Source: Ophiura sarsii (taxonomy: Eukaryota > Echinodermata > Ophiuroidea > Amphilepidida > Ophiuridae). From it: DNA of 64,000 bases. Of this stretch, positions 35,535 through 47,075 are shown piece after piece. Position 1 is the stretch's first letter, and each line of letters begins with the position of its first letter. Position numbers and translations under genes: made by a program. The DNA is taken from NCBI GenBank assembly GCA_035610835.1, contig CM069454.1:62602580-62666579 (forward strand). The letters are read 5' to 3'. The notes beneath the pieces are model-generated. The model was not told where the DNA came from and did no database searches. It saw only the letters and a program-made list of their open reading frames with translations.

Positions 35535-35717
35535 CTACTTATACTCTGTCAATTTCCTCAAAATATCTTCATCCGAATCAATATGGGATGACATTAAATA
35601 TTGAAACTCGGTGAAAAACTGGTTTTCACTTTCAGTTGATAAAACTCCACAACTGCCGCTTACGAAAGGATGGTACTCAAGCTGATCAATTCCATCACAA
35701 CATTCAAATTGCTTCAT
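35535..35717 (-). pseudogene. Small conserved frame inside element C (unidentified)
   Basis: Minus-strand frame MKQFECCDGIDQLEYHPF...SGSCGVLSTESENQ...SSHIDSDEDILRKLTEY, 60 residues, acidic, with ordinary protein-like composition. The same frame exists in unit 3 (ending at 59,241) with few changes, and is broken in unit 1. I do not recognise the family, and it is not Tc1/mariner transposase. It may be a fragment of a host exon captured by the element, or chance. Confidence 0.3.
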
Positions 35718-36001
35718 AAATCATCACAAACAGTTCATATCTATTAATTCTGTAGTGGGAATTAAAGAGGACCCATCAAATTACCCGTATATCATTTAAA
35801 TTGAGCTTTGTGCCGAACATTTATGATTTTTATTCAAAAGAATTTTGGTTAAACTGGGAATCTACCATTTTTACCAAAACGTTCATAACTTCTGTCAGAA
35901 ACATCCGATGTTTAAATTCAAAATTCCGAAGAAAGCTTAATATATGTGCATGTGTAAATGTTAAAATCATAAGACCTTTGACCATGATGACCAATAGCAT
36001 A

Positions 36002-36247
36002 TCACTCTAAGAAAGAAGGGTGCTTCAGGGGTTCTTGGCTGTCCCGTATATGGAACCCTCAGGGTTAAAGGTTCTTTTAGTTTAAAGAACCCCATAAACC
36101 TCTGTAAGAGAACCTTTAGAGGTTCTAAAGACGCATTTTTTGTTCTTTTTGAACCTTTAAAGGTTTTTTTAGAACCTATAAAGGTTCTATAGAGGGTTCC
36201 ATATACGGGACAACCAAGAACCCCTGAAGCACCCTTTTTCCAAGAGT
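36002..36247. mobile_element. 250-bp MITE shared by units 2 and 3
   Basis: Same palindromic family as 11,838-12,085 (GGGTGCTTCAGGGGTTCT ends, GGTTCT repeats). The orthologous copy is 59,536-59,779. Unit 1 has the empty site near 14,598 (CAATAGCAGTATTCATAGC). This is a clean shared marker that groups units 2 and 3. Confidence 0.85.
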
Positions 36248-36295
36248 TAGCTAAATAAATGTACCTTTCGGTTTAAATCATTCTTGGACACCCTG

Positions 36296-37239
36296 TATTG
36301 TTTGTACATTACATACACTATAGTCTATACTCACCACATTATCAACTTATAAGCTGGCACAACATAATAATATGATAGGAGAGAGAGACGTGATATGTTA
36401 TGTTTTAGAATTTATCAGCATCACCAATTAAAATGGCGCATCAGAAATGTTGAAAACGGAATTTAAATGGCAATGTCATTGTTTTTATAGCTAAGCTATG
36501 CTTTAAAAGTCTGGTGAAACTCCGGCCGATATTACCGGAAAGTGATTAGAGTAATGTGCTTGTTTTTATATGAAACTAATCGAATGATCTATAGCTAAGT
36601 ATTGCTTCTTATACACTAATTCACCTATGTGTACTAATGATTAGACTAATGGTTTCAATCTGCTCCGAAATTAGATATTAAAAGCTATTAAAGCCTTATT
36701 ATGCAGCGCGCTTCCTTGTTGCCTGTGCCAGTGTAGTGTTAGGAGATATAGTCCCCTGAAGCCATAGTCCGCCCGTACAGTAGAGTATTATAGCTTACCC
36801 GGATAGGTTATAGGGCACTCATCTCTACAAGCTTCACGCTTCATTACGTGTATGTCTGAATGGAATGCTTTATTGCCGTGTTAATGGTCAGGAAAGGCGG
36901 TTAATGGAAACTGAGAATACTGGTCACTGTGACTTTATTGGTCAAGAAATCTGTGTGTCGAAACTGCACGTTGTATAATACCTGATATAGACAGTGGCAT
37001 AGAATGACACAACAAATGCATGCAGTATATTGGGTTACACAATAATCATGATATAGGCACTCAACGAGACTTTGATGTCAGTTCCGTTGGTAAAGAGGCC
37101 TAAATGAGGATAATGGTAAAAGCTTAGCCAGACGATAGAACTCGAGACACCTGAAACATCTGCTCTGTTTTCCCGCCATTTACACAACTCATATTTTCTA
37201 GAATTGTTGAAGTAAAGTTACCGGTCTATATAATAATAC
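36296..37239. other. Unit 2 spacer, no gene
   Basis: Aligned with unit 1 14,655-15,560. Nothing recognised. Confidence 0.4.
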
Positions 37240-37800
37240 GCTACTCTCTGTCTGTCTGTCTGTCTGTTTGTTTGTCTGTCTGTCTGTTTGTCTGTCTGTG
37301 CGCGCTTTTTCGCCGCCTTCCCCATAGACTAATTACTTACAGGGTCGGGCGGCGTTCAAACTCGGTGGGTGGGCGCAGCTCGGGCCCCGCAAGAGCAAGT
37401 TTGCATTCGCTAGAGCGTACGAGGTCAAAGGTCATCTAGGGGTCAACTTTTTGAAGTTGGTCGGATCGTGCTTAAACTCGGTGATCACAATTAATGCTCG
37501 ATGCGAGGCGAGCGTGGCAAAAATAAAACGGGTTAGCGTTTGTCGGGTCTTCCGGGGTCAAAGGTCGTTTAGGGGTCGAATTTTCAAAGTTTGTCCGATC
37601 GGGCTTAAACTCGGTGACGTGACGGGAAGTCCGAATACGAGTCGAGCGTGGACAAAATAAAACGGCTTTGCTTTTCTTGGGTCGTCCGGGGTCAAAGGTC
37701 GTCTAAGGGTCGAATTTTCAAAGTTTGTCCGATCGGGCTTTATGCATGCATTCTACAAACCACCAAACCCGAGAACCGCCAAACTCGAGTGACCGCCTAG
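37240..37800. mobile_element. ~560-bp insertion with TGTC microsatellite and ~130-bp tandem repeats
   Basis: Shared with unit 3 (60,775-61,312), absent from unit 1. Begins with (TGTC)n, then a GC-rich segment with a ~130-bp repeat (GGGGTCAAAGGTCGTCTAGG, GATCGGGCTTAAACTCGGTG) seen about two and a half times. Base composition differs sharply from the surroundings. It is probably a mobile element or transferred satellite of unknown class. The small open frame through it (e.g. 37,451-37,660) is not convincing as a gene. Confidence 0.65.
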
Positions 37801-38240
37801 TAATATAATATAAGCTGAAAGATTTGCCCGAACCATAGTAAACGGTAATCAAATTAATTAAGCTTGCGTGTTGGCCGAGAGCGATTTCCCCCTAAAACTG
37901 AATATTTTTAGTTATCACATGATCAAAACTTGTGTATTGTACTGCCTTTTAAAACCAACTTGATATCACTATCAGTGGCTCAATCTTAGTTCCGTTATAT
38001 ATTAGCCCACTGTGATATTAGCCTATATAGCTTTATAAATCACAAAATCCAACAGGCACCATCACATAAACTAGGCAAAAAAGAAGACGATTGTTGCCCA
38101 AACACGACCCACCCATAAATTTAAAAAAAACCTGTTTTTGTATTTATTTTAAAGATATTTGTTATGGTGAAAAATTATGTTTTAAATGATATTTTTATCT
38201 GAAGTTGCCAAATAGATAGACTTTATTTATACACATATCC
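37801..38240. other. Unit 2 spacer ending in a deletion junction
   Basis: At ~38,240 the sequence jumps from CACATATCC to TAATCGTAAATG. Units 1 (16,023-16,850) and 3 (61,749-62,560) have ~820 bp between these words. Confidence 0.7.
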
Positions 38241-38289
38241 TAATCGTAAATGTCGCGTACCGTATGGTGAAAGACACGCTCGGAAGACA

Positions 38290-38440
38290 CGTACAGATAG
38301 CGTGAAAGACGCGTGTAAATATAATGTGAAAGACACGTGTAAATGTAATGTGAAAGACACGTGTAAATATAATGTGAAAGATACTTGTAAATATAATGTG
38401 AAAGACACGTGCAAATATAATGTGAAAGACAGGCATATAA
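38290..38440. repeat. 24-bp CACGTG-core minisatellite, unit 2 (~5 units)
   Basis: GTGAAAGACACGTG plus TAAATATAAT units, some with GATACTTG or GTGCAAAT variants. The frames reading SFTLYLHV or DTCKYNVK are artefacts of the period. Confidence 0.85.
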
Positions 38441-39279
38441 ATATAGTAAAAACACCTGGAAATACCGTGAAAGACAAATGTCTTTATCGTGACTCCATGT
38501 TACATGTATAACTGTGGAAGACAGTGTAAAGATGGTGAAAGATAGATTGAGAAAGACTACATGTAAATATAGTGAATATATGGTGAAAACACGTGTAAAC
38601 AAGGTGCATAAATACTGTAAAAAAATCAAGTCGCTAGAAAACACACGAATTGCAGCTTGCTGAATTGATGCTAGTATAAGTATACCGTATGAAAACAGAT
38701 GCGCCGGGTTATGTAAAGCAATAATATTGAAATTAGTTCAATGTTGGGTTCTTTCCATATAGTATTGCTATGTTGTTTGTATCATTACAAATCTGTATAG
38801 TGGGTTAAGTTTTATCCGGATAATTAGCCGGGTTTAATGATCCCCAATAAAACTGTAAAATGTCAACCCGAGTGCCATGCCACTATCCATTACCGAGTTT
38901 CGTATTGACACGGATAAGTCTAATGTGGTCTCTGGCTAATTAATTAATTTGCATTAAATGAAGTGCATATATAGTCTGTCCCCGAAAAAATCATCCCGGC
39001 AGAAAATATATAACTGGGCAATGGATTATTTCGTGCAAAATCGCGTCATACATTTTATGTTATGCAAATTCCCAATCATTTCATATATATACCAACATCA
39101 GGTTAAAATTCGATGGGTCTGTTCACATACATGACATGTATACACTCTATGAATATGCAATAATTAAAACATATGGCTTTCATATAACGATTACACACCT
39201 GGTAACATTCATAAGAATAAACACAGTTGACCAAGCATATAGTTCTGAGACTACATTGCAATCTATTGGCGATGCAATT
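38441..39279. other. Unit 2 spacer, no gene
   Basis: Aligned with unit 1 17,180-17,985. Nothing recognised. Confidence 0.4.
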
Positions 39280-41640
39280 TTAAAGGATCATTACTGAGAT
39301 TAAGTGCTTTCTACTGAAGATAGCAATATCTTGAGCAATAATGAAGACACAAGTACTGAAGATTGTAACTTAGATGGATATGTACGTGATAGCAATGATT
39401 TTAATCGCATTGTTACTAAGAAAATGTATAAACATTGAAGACAAAATTGCGATCTATTGGATATAGGCTATAGCAATTTTTAAAGGATTATTACTGAGAA
39501 ATATATAGATAGGTGCTATCTACTGAAGATAGTAATATTTTGAGGAATTGATATAACGAAGAGTTTGTGTAATTATTGTTACTTAGAGAAATATGTGATA
39601 GCAATGATTTTAATCGCATTGTTACTACGAAAAAGAAAAAAACACATTGCAGAACAACAATAATTGCGATATATTGGATAAAGCAATTTTGTAAAGGATG
39701 ATACTGAGAAATTGGTCGGTGCTATCTACTGAAGATAGCAATATTTTGAGGGATTAATATTGGCCTACTATTAAATGAAGAAAACATGTGTAATGATTAT
39801 TACTTAGAAAAATATGTGCTATCTACTGAAGATAGCAACATGTCAATCGCATTGGTATTTACACTTTCCGCGGCTATTAGTTTTACCAAAGGCCTAATAC
39901 ATAACAGATTTTTCAGAAATCTTTCCCAACTTTCAAGTCTATCTCAAGGATTACTGAACCAATACTAGACATGTTTGTACTTATTTTAATGCATTTCATT
40001 CAAATATGTTGATGAAATTAACTAATTTTAACATTTTTGACACATTTTGTGAACATTTGGAACTGTCGTCTGCAGATGACTTCCGCGTGGAAAGTGTTAT
40101 GACAAATGTGTACACATTGCAGATATAGTAATTTTAAAGAATTATTACTGAGAAAATATGTGCTATCAACTGGAGATAGCGATATGTCAATCGCATTGGT
40201 ACTAAGGGACCGTTCATTATTTATGGTGGAGGGGGGGGGGGGGGTTGGGACAATTTCAAGACTTGTATGTTAAAATTACCTAACCCCCCCTACAGCTGAA
40301 ACTGAAAATTACATGACCCCCCCTGCTAACCAGTAGCTTTTTACACACCCCCCCTCCTTGAAAAAAAACCTTGTCACATAGATACGTTGGCAAATTCTGT
40401 TTGTGCCCTATCTGAACGGCCAATAATGTTATGATGCCCTTCTTTTTATTGTGTGAAATTAGTAATAGCGAGCGTAGCGAGCGGGAATTTTTTTCCTTCA
40501 TATTTATACATTTTGGGTGGTTTTGTGAGTCTTTATAACCCGAACAAGTAAGAACATTCTGAGCAGAAACGTATAATCCAGTGAAACGTTCTATTTTTGT
40601 GAGCATTGGTGCAAAGCTGAGACGAGGTGAAAAGCATGCAATAAATCACATTTTTTAAAATCATTTACGGTGATTTTGTAACATTATAGGCCTACACCCT
40701 GTGGCTCTAATTTCTCGACCGTTGATGATTATATAGATGTTTTTCCACCATATCGTCCGAGGCACAGAAAAGATATGCTGTCCAGAAGTCGTCTCATAGT
40801 AAAAGTTTTTGAAGTCGATATGTTTTAAGAAAATATGCGCGAAGCGCAGAAAAAAAATGGCATTAACACTCCAAAATAGCCTCTAAAATCACCACCATCT
40901 TTATAGTTTAAAAAAAGTTACACACCCCCCCTGTTTAAGAATAAAATGTTACATAACCCCCCCTATTTCAACATATGAAAGTTACATGACCCCCCCCCCC
41001 TATAGTTTACCCCCCCCCTCCAGCATAAATAATGAACGGTCCCTAAGACAAATGTGTACACATTGAAGAAAAATTGCGATCTATTGGATATAGCAATTTT
41101 TAATGGATTATTAGTTAGTGAGAACATAGGTGCTATCTACTGAAGATAGCAATATTTTGAGGAATTATTGCAAAGAAATACATGTGTACATTCTCAGAAA
41201 AAATGGTACTAAAACTGTCCGATATAAGGGACCTCTATGGTTCTCCAACGAACCAAAAAGAGTTGTAAAGAGTTATGATAACATCTGGCAGCTATTACAT
41301 CTGGCAGCTATTGCAGATGGAGTCTTGTTGCGATAAATCCTCGATATTTGATATTGGAAAGGCTTGGCGCTAAGATTGACATGCACTATCTATACTGAAG
41401 ACAGCAATTTGTTTAAATGCGTGCATGCAAAGGTACTGTATATCTACAGAGAGATTGATATAGCTAAATGCAGACTTTTGTCGGAAAACATGCTATCTAC
41501 TGAAGATAGCATCGATGTAGGCCTACAGAAAGAATGTGCTATCGGGTGCAGAATGACACAATAAATATAAGCAACTCATAACAATATTGTTATTTACTGA
41601 AGATAGCAATAAAGTGAAAGCTTGATAACATTCTTTTTAG
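39280..41640. repeat. Large dispersed hairpin repeat cluster, unit 2
   Basis: GCTATCTACTGAAGATAGC-type hairpins occur at about 39,310, 39,525, 39,740, 39,822, 40,160 (variant), 41,130, 41,395 (variant), 41,491 and 41,595. They sit in a loose ~180-bp tandem unit, interrupted by a CTGCAG-family arm (39,900-40,100) and an 838-bp TIR element. It is longer than in unit 1, so the cluster has expanded. Confidence 0.75.
40206..41043. mobile_element. Harbinger-like TIR element with TAA duplication
   Basis: Ends GGGACCGTTCATTATTTATG and its inverse are flanked by TAA (40,203 and 41,044). The related empty word GGTACTAAGACAA is in unit 1 (~18,322). The length is 838 bp. G-run just inside the left end; repeated ACCCCCCC words inside. 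A 3-bp TAA/TWA target is typical of PIF/Harbinger. No transposase. Confidence 0.8.
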
Positions 41641-42772
41641 ATTAAATTAAAAAAAACCTAATCAGCTTAGATTAGATAAAACATTTTTTAAGATTGAATG
41701 AAGAAAAAACTAATCGGTAGAGCTCCTGTGTAAGGCGTCGAAGAAAAAACAACCACCATGTTTTACGGGCAAACGGACCTCTGAGGCAGAGTCGATCGTT
41801 TTTTGTATGTTTTCCCCACAAAATTCGGGAATTTGGGGGGAATTTCCACCAAATTGCGATATTTCCAACAAAAAGTCAAAACGTTTCAAATTCTTCTAAT
41901 AATTCCAACGACAACAAAATCGAAAATATTTACAAAATTTTCACAACATTTTTGTTTTTGAAAAAAAAAAAGATCGGTCGGGCCCATAGAACAGAGCGTT
42001 TTTTCTTCGTAGCCTTATAATGAGTGTAATGATGAAAATAAATTGTCCTCGTAAAGAGACGGTTGTTGGATAGCGATATATAGACCATGCCTTGCACATT
42101 GGATCATTCATTCTTGATAAGAAAATAATCATAGTCTACTCATTAATATGTTACACAAATTCCATATTTCAATACGAATCAAAAGACATATTGAAATTAT
42201 GGTCTATCTTTAAACATCAAATGTTACACTTATACACCTGCTCCTTTCATGGTAATACAAAACATGAATTCATACATTTAAACTACCGGGGACACTTCTA
42301 TTGTCCCATAGATTCTATATTAACCCATACACTGCTAAATCTGATTGAAATCTCTAGTCATCAGGAGCGTAACTATTTATAGGGGGAGGGGGTTGGCATT
42401 CGGCGCTGCGCCAGAGGGCTCTTCTATGTATATATTAGCAAAATAGTCGGTTGTACCCCCACCTGATCACAGGCCCACCCCACTCATACCCCACCCATTG
42501 AAGACTATATAAGTTCCGCCACTGCTATATACATTTATGGTGACGGAAAAAACCGTCTTACAGAAAGCGACTGACGTTGTTTTACGAAATAATGGCTTGG
42601 GCTGACATCCGGGTAGGGACGGTTTTACATAAAACGTAATACTTTATAGGCGGAGGGAGAAGTTTTGATTCACGCATGCCGGGGGTGGGGCGCTCCTCTT
42701 AGGTCACTTTTTGACCCATTTTTCTCTCCTGAGTAAGAATTTTACAATATATTTTAAAGGCAGACGCCCCCC

Positions 42773-42803
<31 letters not shown>

Positions 42804-43177
42804 ACATGAATCTCCGACGCATATAATTGCATACCCTCTTGCGGTCTTGGAAGTAAAGGAAATAATTGAGCTCTGTCTGTGCTCACACTGACAAAAGATC
42901 ACCTATTTCAATTTAAACGTTAACATCAATTTAGTTTTAATATTCACATAGCACTTAACACAAATATACCGTTGAAAATATCACGTGAAAGGAGACACAA
43001 TTTAATCAAATCCTTTATTGAAAGACTATACATCACAACTGTCAAACCTAGACTTGTACACATGCACTGTAGGCTTGTACACATGCACTGTACATTAAAA
43101 AAGTCTTGAAATTTAACCCCAATGATTCAGTTTCAAAAAACCAATGTGAATCGAATTAATTGAGAAATAAATATTAA
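41641..43177. other. Unit 2 spacer, no gene
   Basis: Aligned in part with 19,690-21,142. It holds a relative of the 9,740-9,975 repeat (41,757-42,000), the G/C-homopolymer element (42,378-42,815, with a C-run and (CA)n at 42,767-42,806) and a 24-bp local duplication GGCTTGTACACATGCACTGTA near 43,050-43,095, read in two parts. No gene. Confidence 0.45.
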
Positions 43178-43259
43178 AGGGGCATTAAGAAAATAATACG
43201 TATGGGAGTGCGCCCTAAATTTTTCTGGAAATCAGTTTTTTGTGTGCAAAAACGTAATA

Positions 43260-43491
43260 CACTGAGCCAAAAAAGAAACTTATAAAAAAAAAGAAACTTA
43301 TACAATTCTAACAGATCACCAAATAAAATTCTGTGCATGAAAATGTACCAAATTTGGATACAAATGGTACAATTGGTAAACAGTAATATTGTATCCAAAT
43401 TTGGTACATTTTCATGCACAGAATTTTATTTGGTGATCTGTTAGAATTGTATAAGTTTCTTTTTTTTATAAGTTTCTTTTTTGGCTCAGTG
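43260..43491. mobile_element. Palindromic mariner-type MITE, nested
   Basis: Ends CACTGAGCCAAAAAAGAAAC and the exact inverse, TA duplication (43,258; 43,492). Empty site in unit 1 at ~21,222 (CGTAATACTTTAGG). The arms are nearly perfect for ~100 bp. Length 232 bp. Confidence 0.9.
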
Positions 43492-43695
43492 TACTTAGGC
43501 GGATGCCATCTGAAACCGTTTACCTTAATTCGCCATCTATCATCATGATCATGTAAAATGTCATGATTGATAATATGTAGATCACATCGAAATCATCAGC
43601 ATCACTCTCACCACGTAACTTGCTTGAACCAAATGTCAATCTAGCGGCATTATTCAACCGTTTTCCCATAAATCATTACACTTCAGGGTTCCTAA

Positions 43696-44032
43696 GGGAG
43701 TGTTCATAAATACTTTGGTGGGGGGGGGGGGGGGGGGGGGTTGGAAACAATTGAGCCATGGACATTTTTTTTTTGACCCCCCCCCCCCAAATAGGGTGGG
43801 GTTTTTTCTTGACCCCCCCCTTTCAAGAACTTTTTTGTTGTTGACCCCCCCCCCCCCCCCCCGTCAAAATGCTGCTTTGTCAAAAATACCAACCTTTTTT
43901 TTGGACCCCCCCCCCACCTATACAAGCACCTTTTTTCCCTGACCCCCCCTTTTAAGAACCTTTTTTTTGGTTGCCCCCCCCCCCCTCATATTTTCCAACC
44001 CCCCCCCCACCAAAGTATTTATGAACACTCCC
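43696..44032. mobile_element. Harbinger-like TIR element with TAA duplication, nested
   Basis: Ends GGGAGTGTTCATAAATACTT and the inverse, TAA at 43,693 and 44,033. Empty site TTCCTAAGTACC in unit 1 (21,415). The interior is G/C homopolymers and repeated GACCCCCCC-AAGAAC-TTTTTT words. Length 337 bp. Confidence 0.9.
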
Positions 44033-44107
44033 TAAGTACCTTTTCTATTGAAACAATACCTTTTTTCCAATTTCATTTTTCTCGGCAATCTCTCAATGCC
44101 CCTTTAA

Positions 44108-45618
44108 TTCTGCATCTTCTAGACAGCTACAAAACGCTATTCATCATAAGTTGTCAAATTGCGTGAAACTTGCAGCATCCCAGAATTAACACCAAATAAG
44201 AAATTTATTGTAAATTACCATATGTGAATCGAAATAATTTAAAGAGTAATTAATATGAAATGTGAAAGTTATCATGTTATTAAGCACTATAAGCAGTAAT
44301 CATGCGCGCACAGCCGTCTTCAAAACGTAATTTTAAAATGTCTTGATTTTTTGCAACATTTTTTGTGTAAAATATATAGAACCGTTATTAAATTGACTTA
44401 TAAAATGTTTACTCCCAGCATGCAGCATACCATATGCAAAAGGTTATAAGAATCAATCAGGCTGTTCCTGCTGACTTTCAGCTTCTATTATGAGCGTATC
44501 TCTCGTGGCCGATATATATTCTCGAGTTGCTTCCGTATTTGCATCAGTCAATTGCTCAACGAAACCGTGCGCTAATAATTGTTTGCGTCCCAAGACGAAA
44601 AGCTGGAGGGTGGATCAGTGGCATAGATAGGGATCTCGCGGGAGGGAGGGGGCGTAAGACATGTATAAAGAGGCCGGGAGGGAGGGAAGTTCTACAGGGG
44701 CAGCACAACTGACGATATCATTTAGTGTTAAAACACTTTTCACGCGGCAGTCGTCTGCAGACGACAGTTCCAAAATTTCACAAAATGTTTCGAAAATGTC
44801 AAAATTATTAAATGTCATCACAATATTTAGAATCACCGTGAGAAATGCATTAAAATAAGTACAAACATGCCTAGTATTGGTTCAGTAATCCTTGAGATAA
44901 TGTTTCTGAAAAATCTGTTAGGAAAACTTATAATAGCCACGTGGAAAGCTTTAAATATACATGAGTTTGTTATTTCGTCTTCGTCATCATACGAGAGCCC
45001 TAAGACACGGGGACAATACCCCTTTTTACCCCTTTTAGAGAATAATCTCAAGATGTTAATAATAATACACTATCAAAACCTACTATTCGGAACTCGGATG
45101 ACGTCATGAGTGGTCAATATTAAGTTTTCAGGGCGCTTCTTAGGCCACGGTGGTGACATTTTCAAGGAAAAGGGCAAGGTACGCCCTTGTCATTTGACAT
45201 TGTTTTGATTTTCATCTATACATAAAGACGATTTATGGATCAATATTCCTAATATTTAATTTTCCCTTCTTGTTTTTTTTTCTCTTCCCAAATACAGACG
45301 ACTTTTCCGGATCCGATATGGAGCTAGACAGTTAGCATTCCCGGAACGTCGCATCCGTAACTCACCATTGAAATCCTCTTCATGTCATGGCAGGGATACT
45401 ATTAATTTTGGGATAGGAAAGTCGTATACTAACACACGTAGCGAAAACGGGGCCGTTTGCATAAATTACAATAAATTATTGTAATCATCGGAATGTGTCG
45501 GTGACCGGCGTTGAACGCGTTTAACAGTGTTTAACCAGGTTTAACGTAATATTTGGTCAGCATAGGTTTGAGGGCGTTGTGGATTTAAACAAACGACCAG
45601 TGGCCACGCGAAACCTAA
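44108..45618. other. Unit 2 spacer, no gene
   Basis: Aligned with 21,494-22,745, including a CTGCAG-family arm (44,725-44,925). From ~45,390 to 46,180 the sequence has no counterpart in unit 1, so it is a private block that includes the element at 45,619. Confidence 0.45.
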
Positions 45619-45881
45619 GGGGGCTGGCATTTTCTTCGGAAGGGGGGGGGGGGGGGGGGGGTCCCAAAAATGTGGATAGACCCAGACAATTTTTTCATGA
45701 CCCCCCCTATCCAAGAGCTGCATATTTTTATGACCCCCCCTACCAATACAGTCCATTTTTGTGACCCCCCCATTTTCAATGAAATAATTTTATGACCCCC
45801 CCTGTTTTCATGTCAAAAAAACTATGACCCCCCCCCAGTATATTTGGGACCCACCCCCTTCTGAAGAAAATGCCAGCCCCC
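45619..45881. mobile_element. Harbinger-like TIR element with TAA duplication (GGGGGCTGGC ends)
   Basis: Ends GGGGGCTGGCATTTTCTTC and the inverse GAAAATGCCAGCCCCC, TAA at 45,616 and 45,882. G-run next to the left TIR and repeated TATGACCCCCCC words inside. Length 263 bp. Confidence 0.85.
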
Positions 45882-46869
45882 TAAATGTTGAATACGTAAT
45901 GAATAAGGTGAATAACACGTAATCGCGAATGTTAATCTTATCATTTTGACAAATTCATCATAATTAGAAGAATTGTCATCGTTAACCGGGCGATGACTGT
46001 TAAAAATAATTCAAAATAGTGCAGTGCTCCCGTTGACATATTGGGTCGTCTGAGAGACGCGTGGCCAGCGTCGTGTCGTCTGCTACAATCACGCCTGATC
46101 AGTATAGCGCCACCAGTTCTATGCTGACCAAATTTTCATTTAAAAGTGGACCCGATCGGCAAGCTCACTGGCATACCCCTGGTCATGGGGGCTTTGCATG
46201 CGCATACTGTTAGGCCTACTACTGATGACTACCGGATGAGAGATGGGAGATCTGTTGAGTTATTTGAAGACGAGTTTGGAGAAAAACAAGAATCGTTGGC
46301 AGTGAGTGTACGTGTGATTAGTGAATGATGTGAACCGATGACCACAAGAGAATAGGAGAGTTACGAAAAGACGAGTTGTAGGGAAAGCAATTATAGCCTC
46401 ACTATAAAGTGCCTCAAACACTGAACACTGGTACTGGCTTTTAGGCTCGGCTATTATGGAGGTCTTTGTTTGTATTTAACAGAAAAATTGAAAGGACCAA
46501 ATGTGACCATGGCTAGAGTAAAATGTTAGATGTTGTACCCGGTGTTGTATACTTATATAGATTAAAATAATACCGATACAATATATATCCGATTTATGGT
46601 TCCGACCGATTTACACATTCGTGTTTGTGAAACTTGATTCCAAGGTTATAATAATATTTTCGGTTTTATTAACAAAAATCGAAATGTTTATTTACGGTTC
46701 CGACCTGTTTACTAAATCGAGTATGTAAAAAACTTGGTAGAAATATTTTCAAGGTTTTTTTCCCCGATACTGTTACTGGATTTATAAGCAGTAGCCTATA
46801 TATAGCGTATCTCCCGGTGGGTTCTGGGGCAGAGTGCCTCCCCTGACGGCTTTGACCAGGGAAGCCAAC
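45882..46869. other. Unit 2 distal spacer, no gene
   Basis: From ~46,180 aligned with 22,780-23,520. Nothing coding. Confidence 0.4.
46211..46218. repeat. TA-GGCC-TA site
   Basis: Reads ACTGTTAGGCCTACTACTG. Unit 1 reads CTGTAGTAGTACTG, so the alignment is less clean than at other sites. Confidence 0.45.
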
Positions 46870-46874
46870 TATGG

Positions 46875-47060
46875 GCTAAACAGGAAGTGAAGGGAAGAGA
46901 AGAAGAGAAGAAGGAGAAAGGGAAGGAAGAAGAAGGAGAGAAAATAGGGAATTAGGAAAAGGGAATGGAAAGAAAGGGAGAGGAAGATAAGAAGGGAAGG
47001 AAAGGGATAAGGAAAGAAAAAACGAAGGGGGAGGAAGGAAAGAGAGGAAGGAAAATAATT
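46875..47060. repeat. Purine tract, unit 2
   Basis: A/G-only tract orthologous to 23,520-23,705 with small indels. Confidence 0.8.
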
Positions 47061-47075
47061 ATATAGATAGTTGAT

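Larger units (their letters stand above)
35396..36295. mobile_element. Foldback/MITE element C, unit 2 copy
   Basis: Ends CAGGGTGCCCCAG and CTTGGACACCCTG, TA on both sides. Contains the small frame at 35,535-35,717 and a nested 250-bp MITE at 36,002-36,247. Confidence 0.75.
43178..44103. mobile_element. TTAA-flanked TIR element, unit 2 copy, with two nested elements
   Basis: Ends AGGGGCATT/AATGCCCCT and TTAA duplication (43,174; 44,104) as in unit 1. Subtracting the two nested elements and their target duplications leaves about 352 bp, matching the 347-bp intact copy. Confidence 0.85.

Noticed and set aside
38290..38440. CRISPR array
   Set aside because: Repeats are directly tandem with no unique spacers, in eukaryotic DNA.
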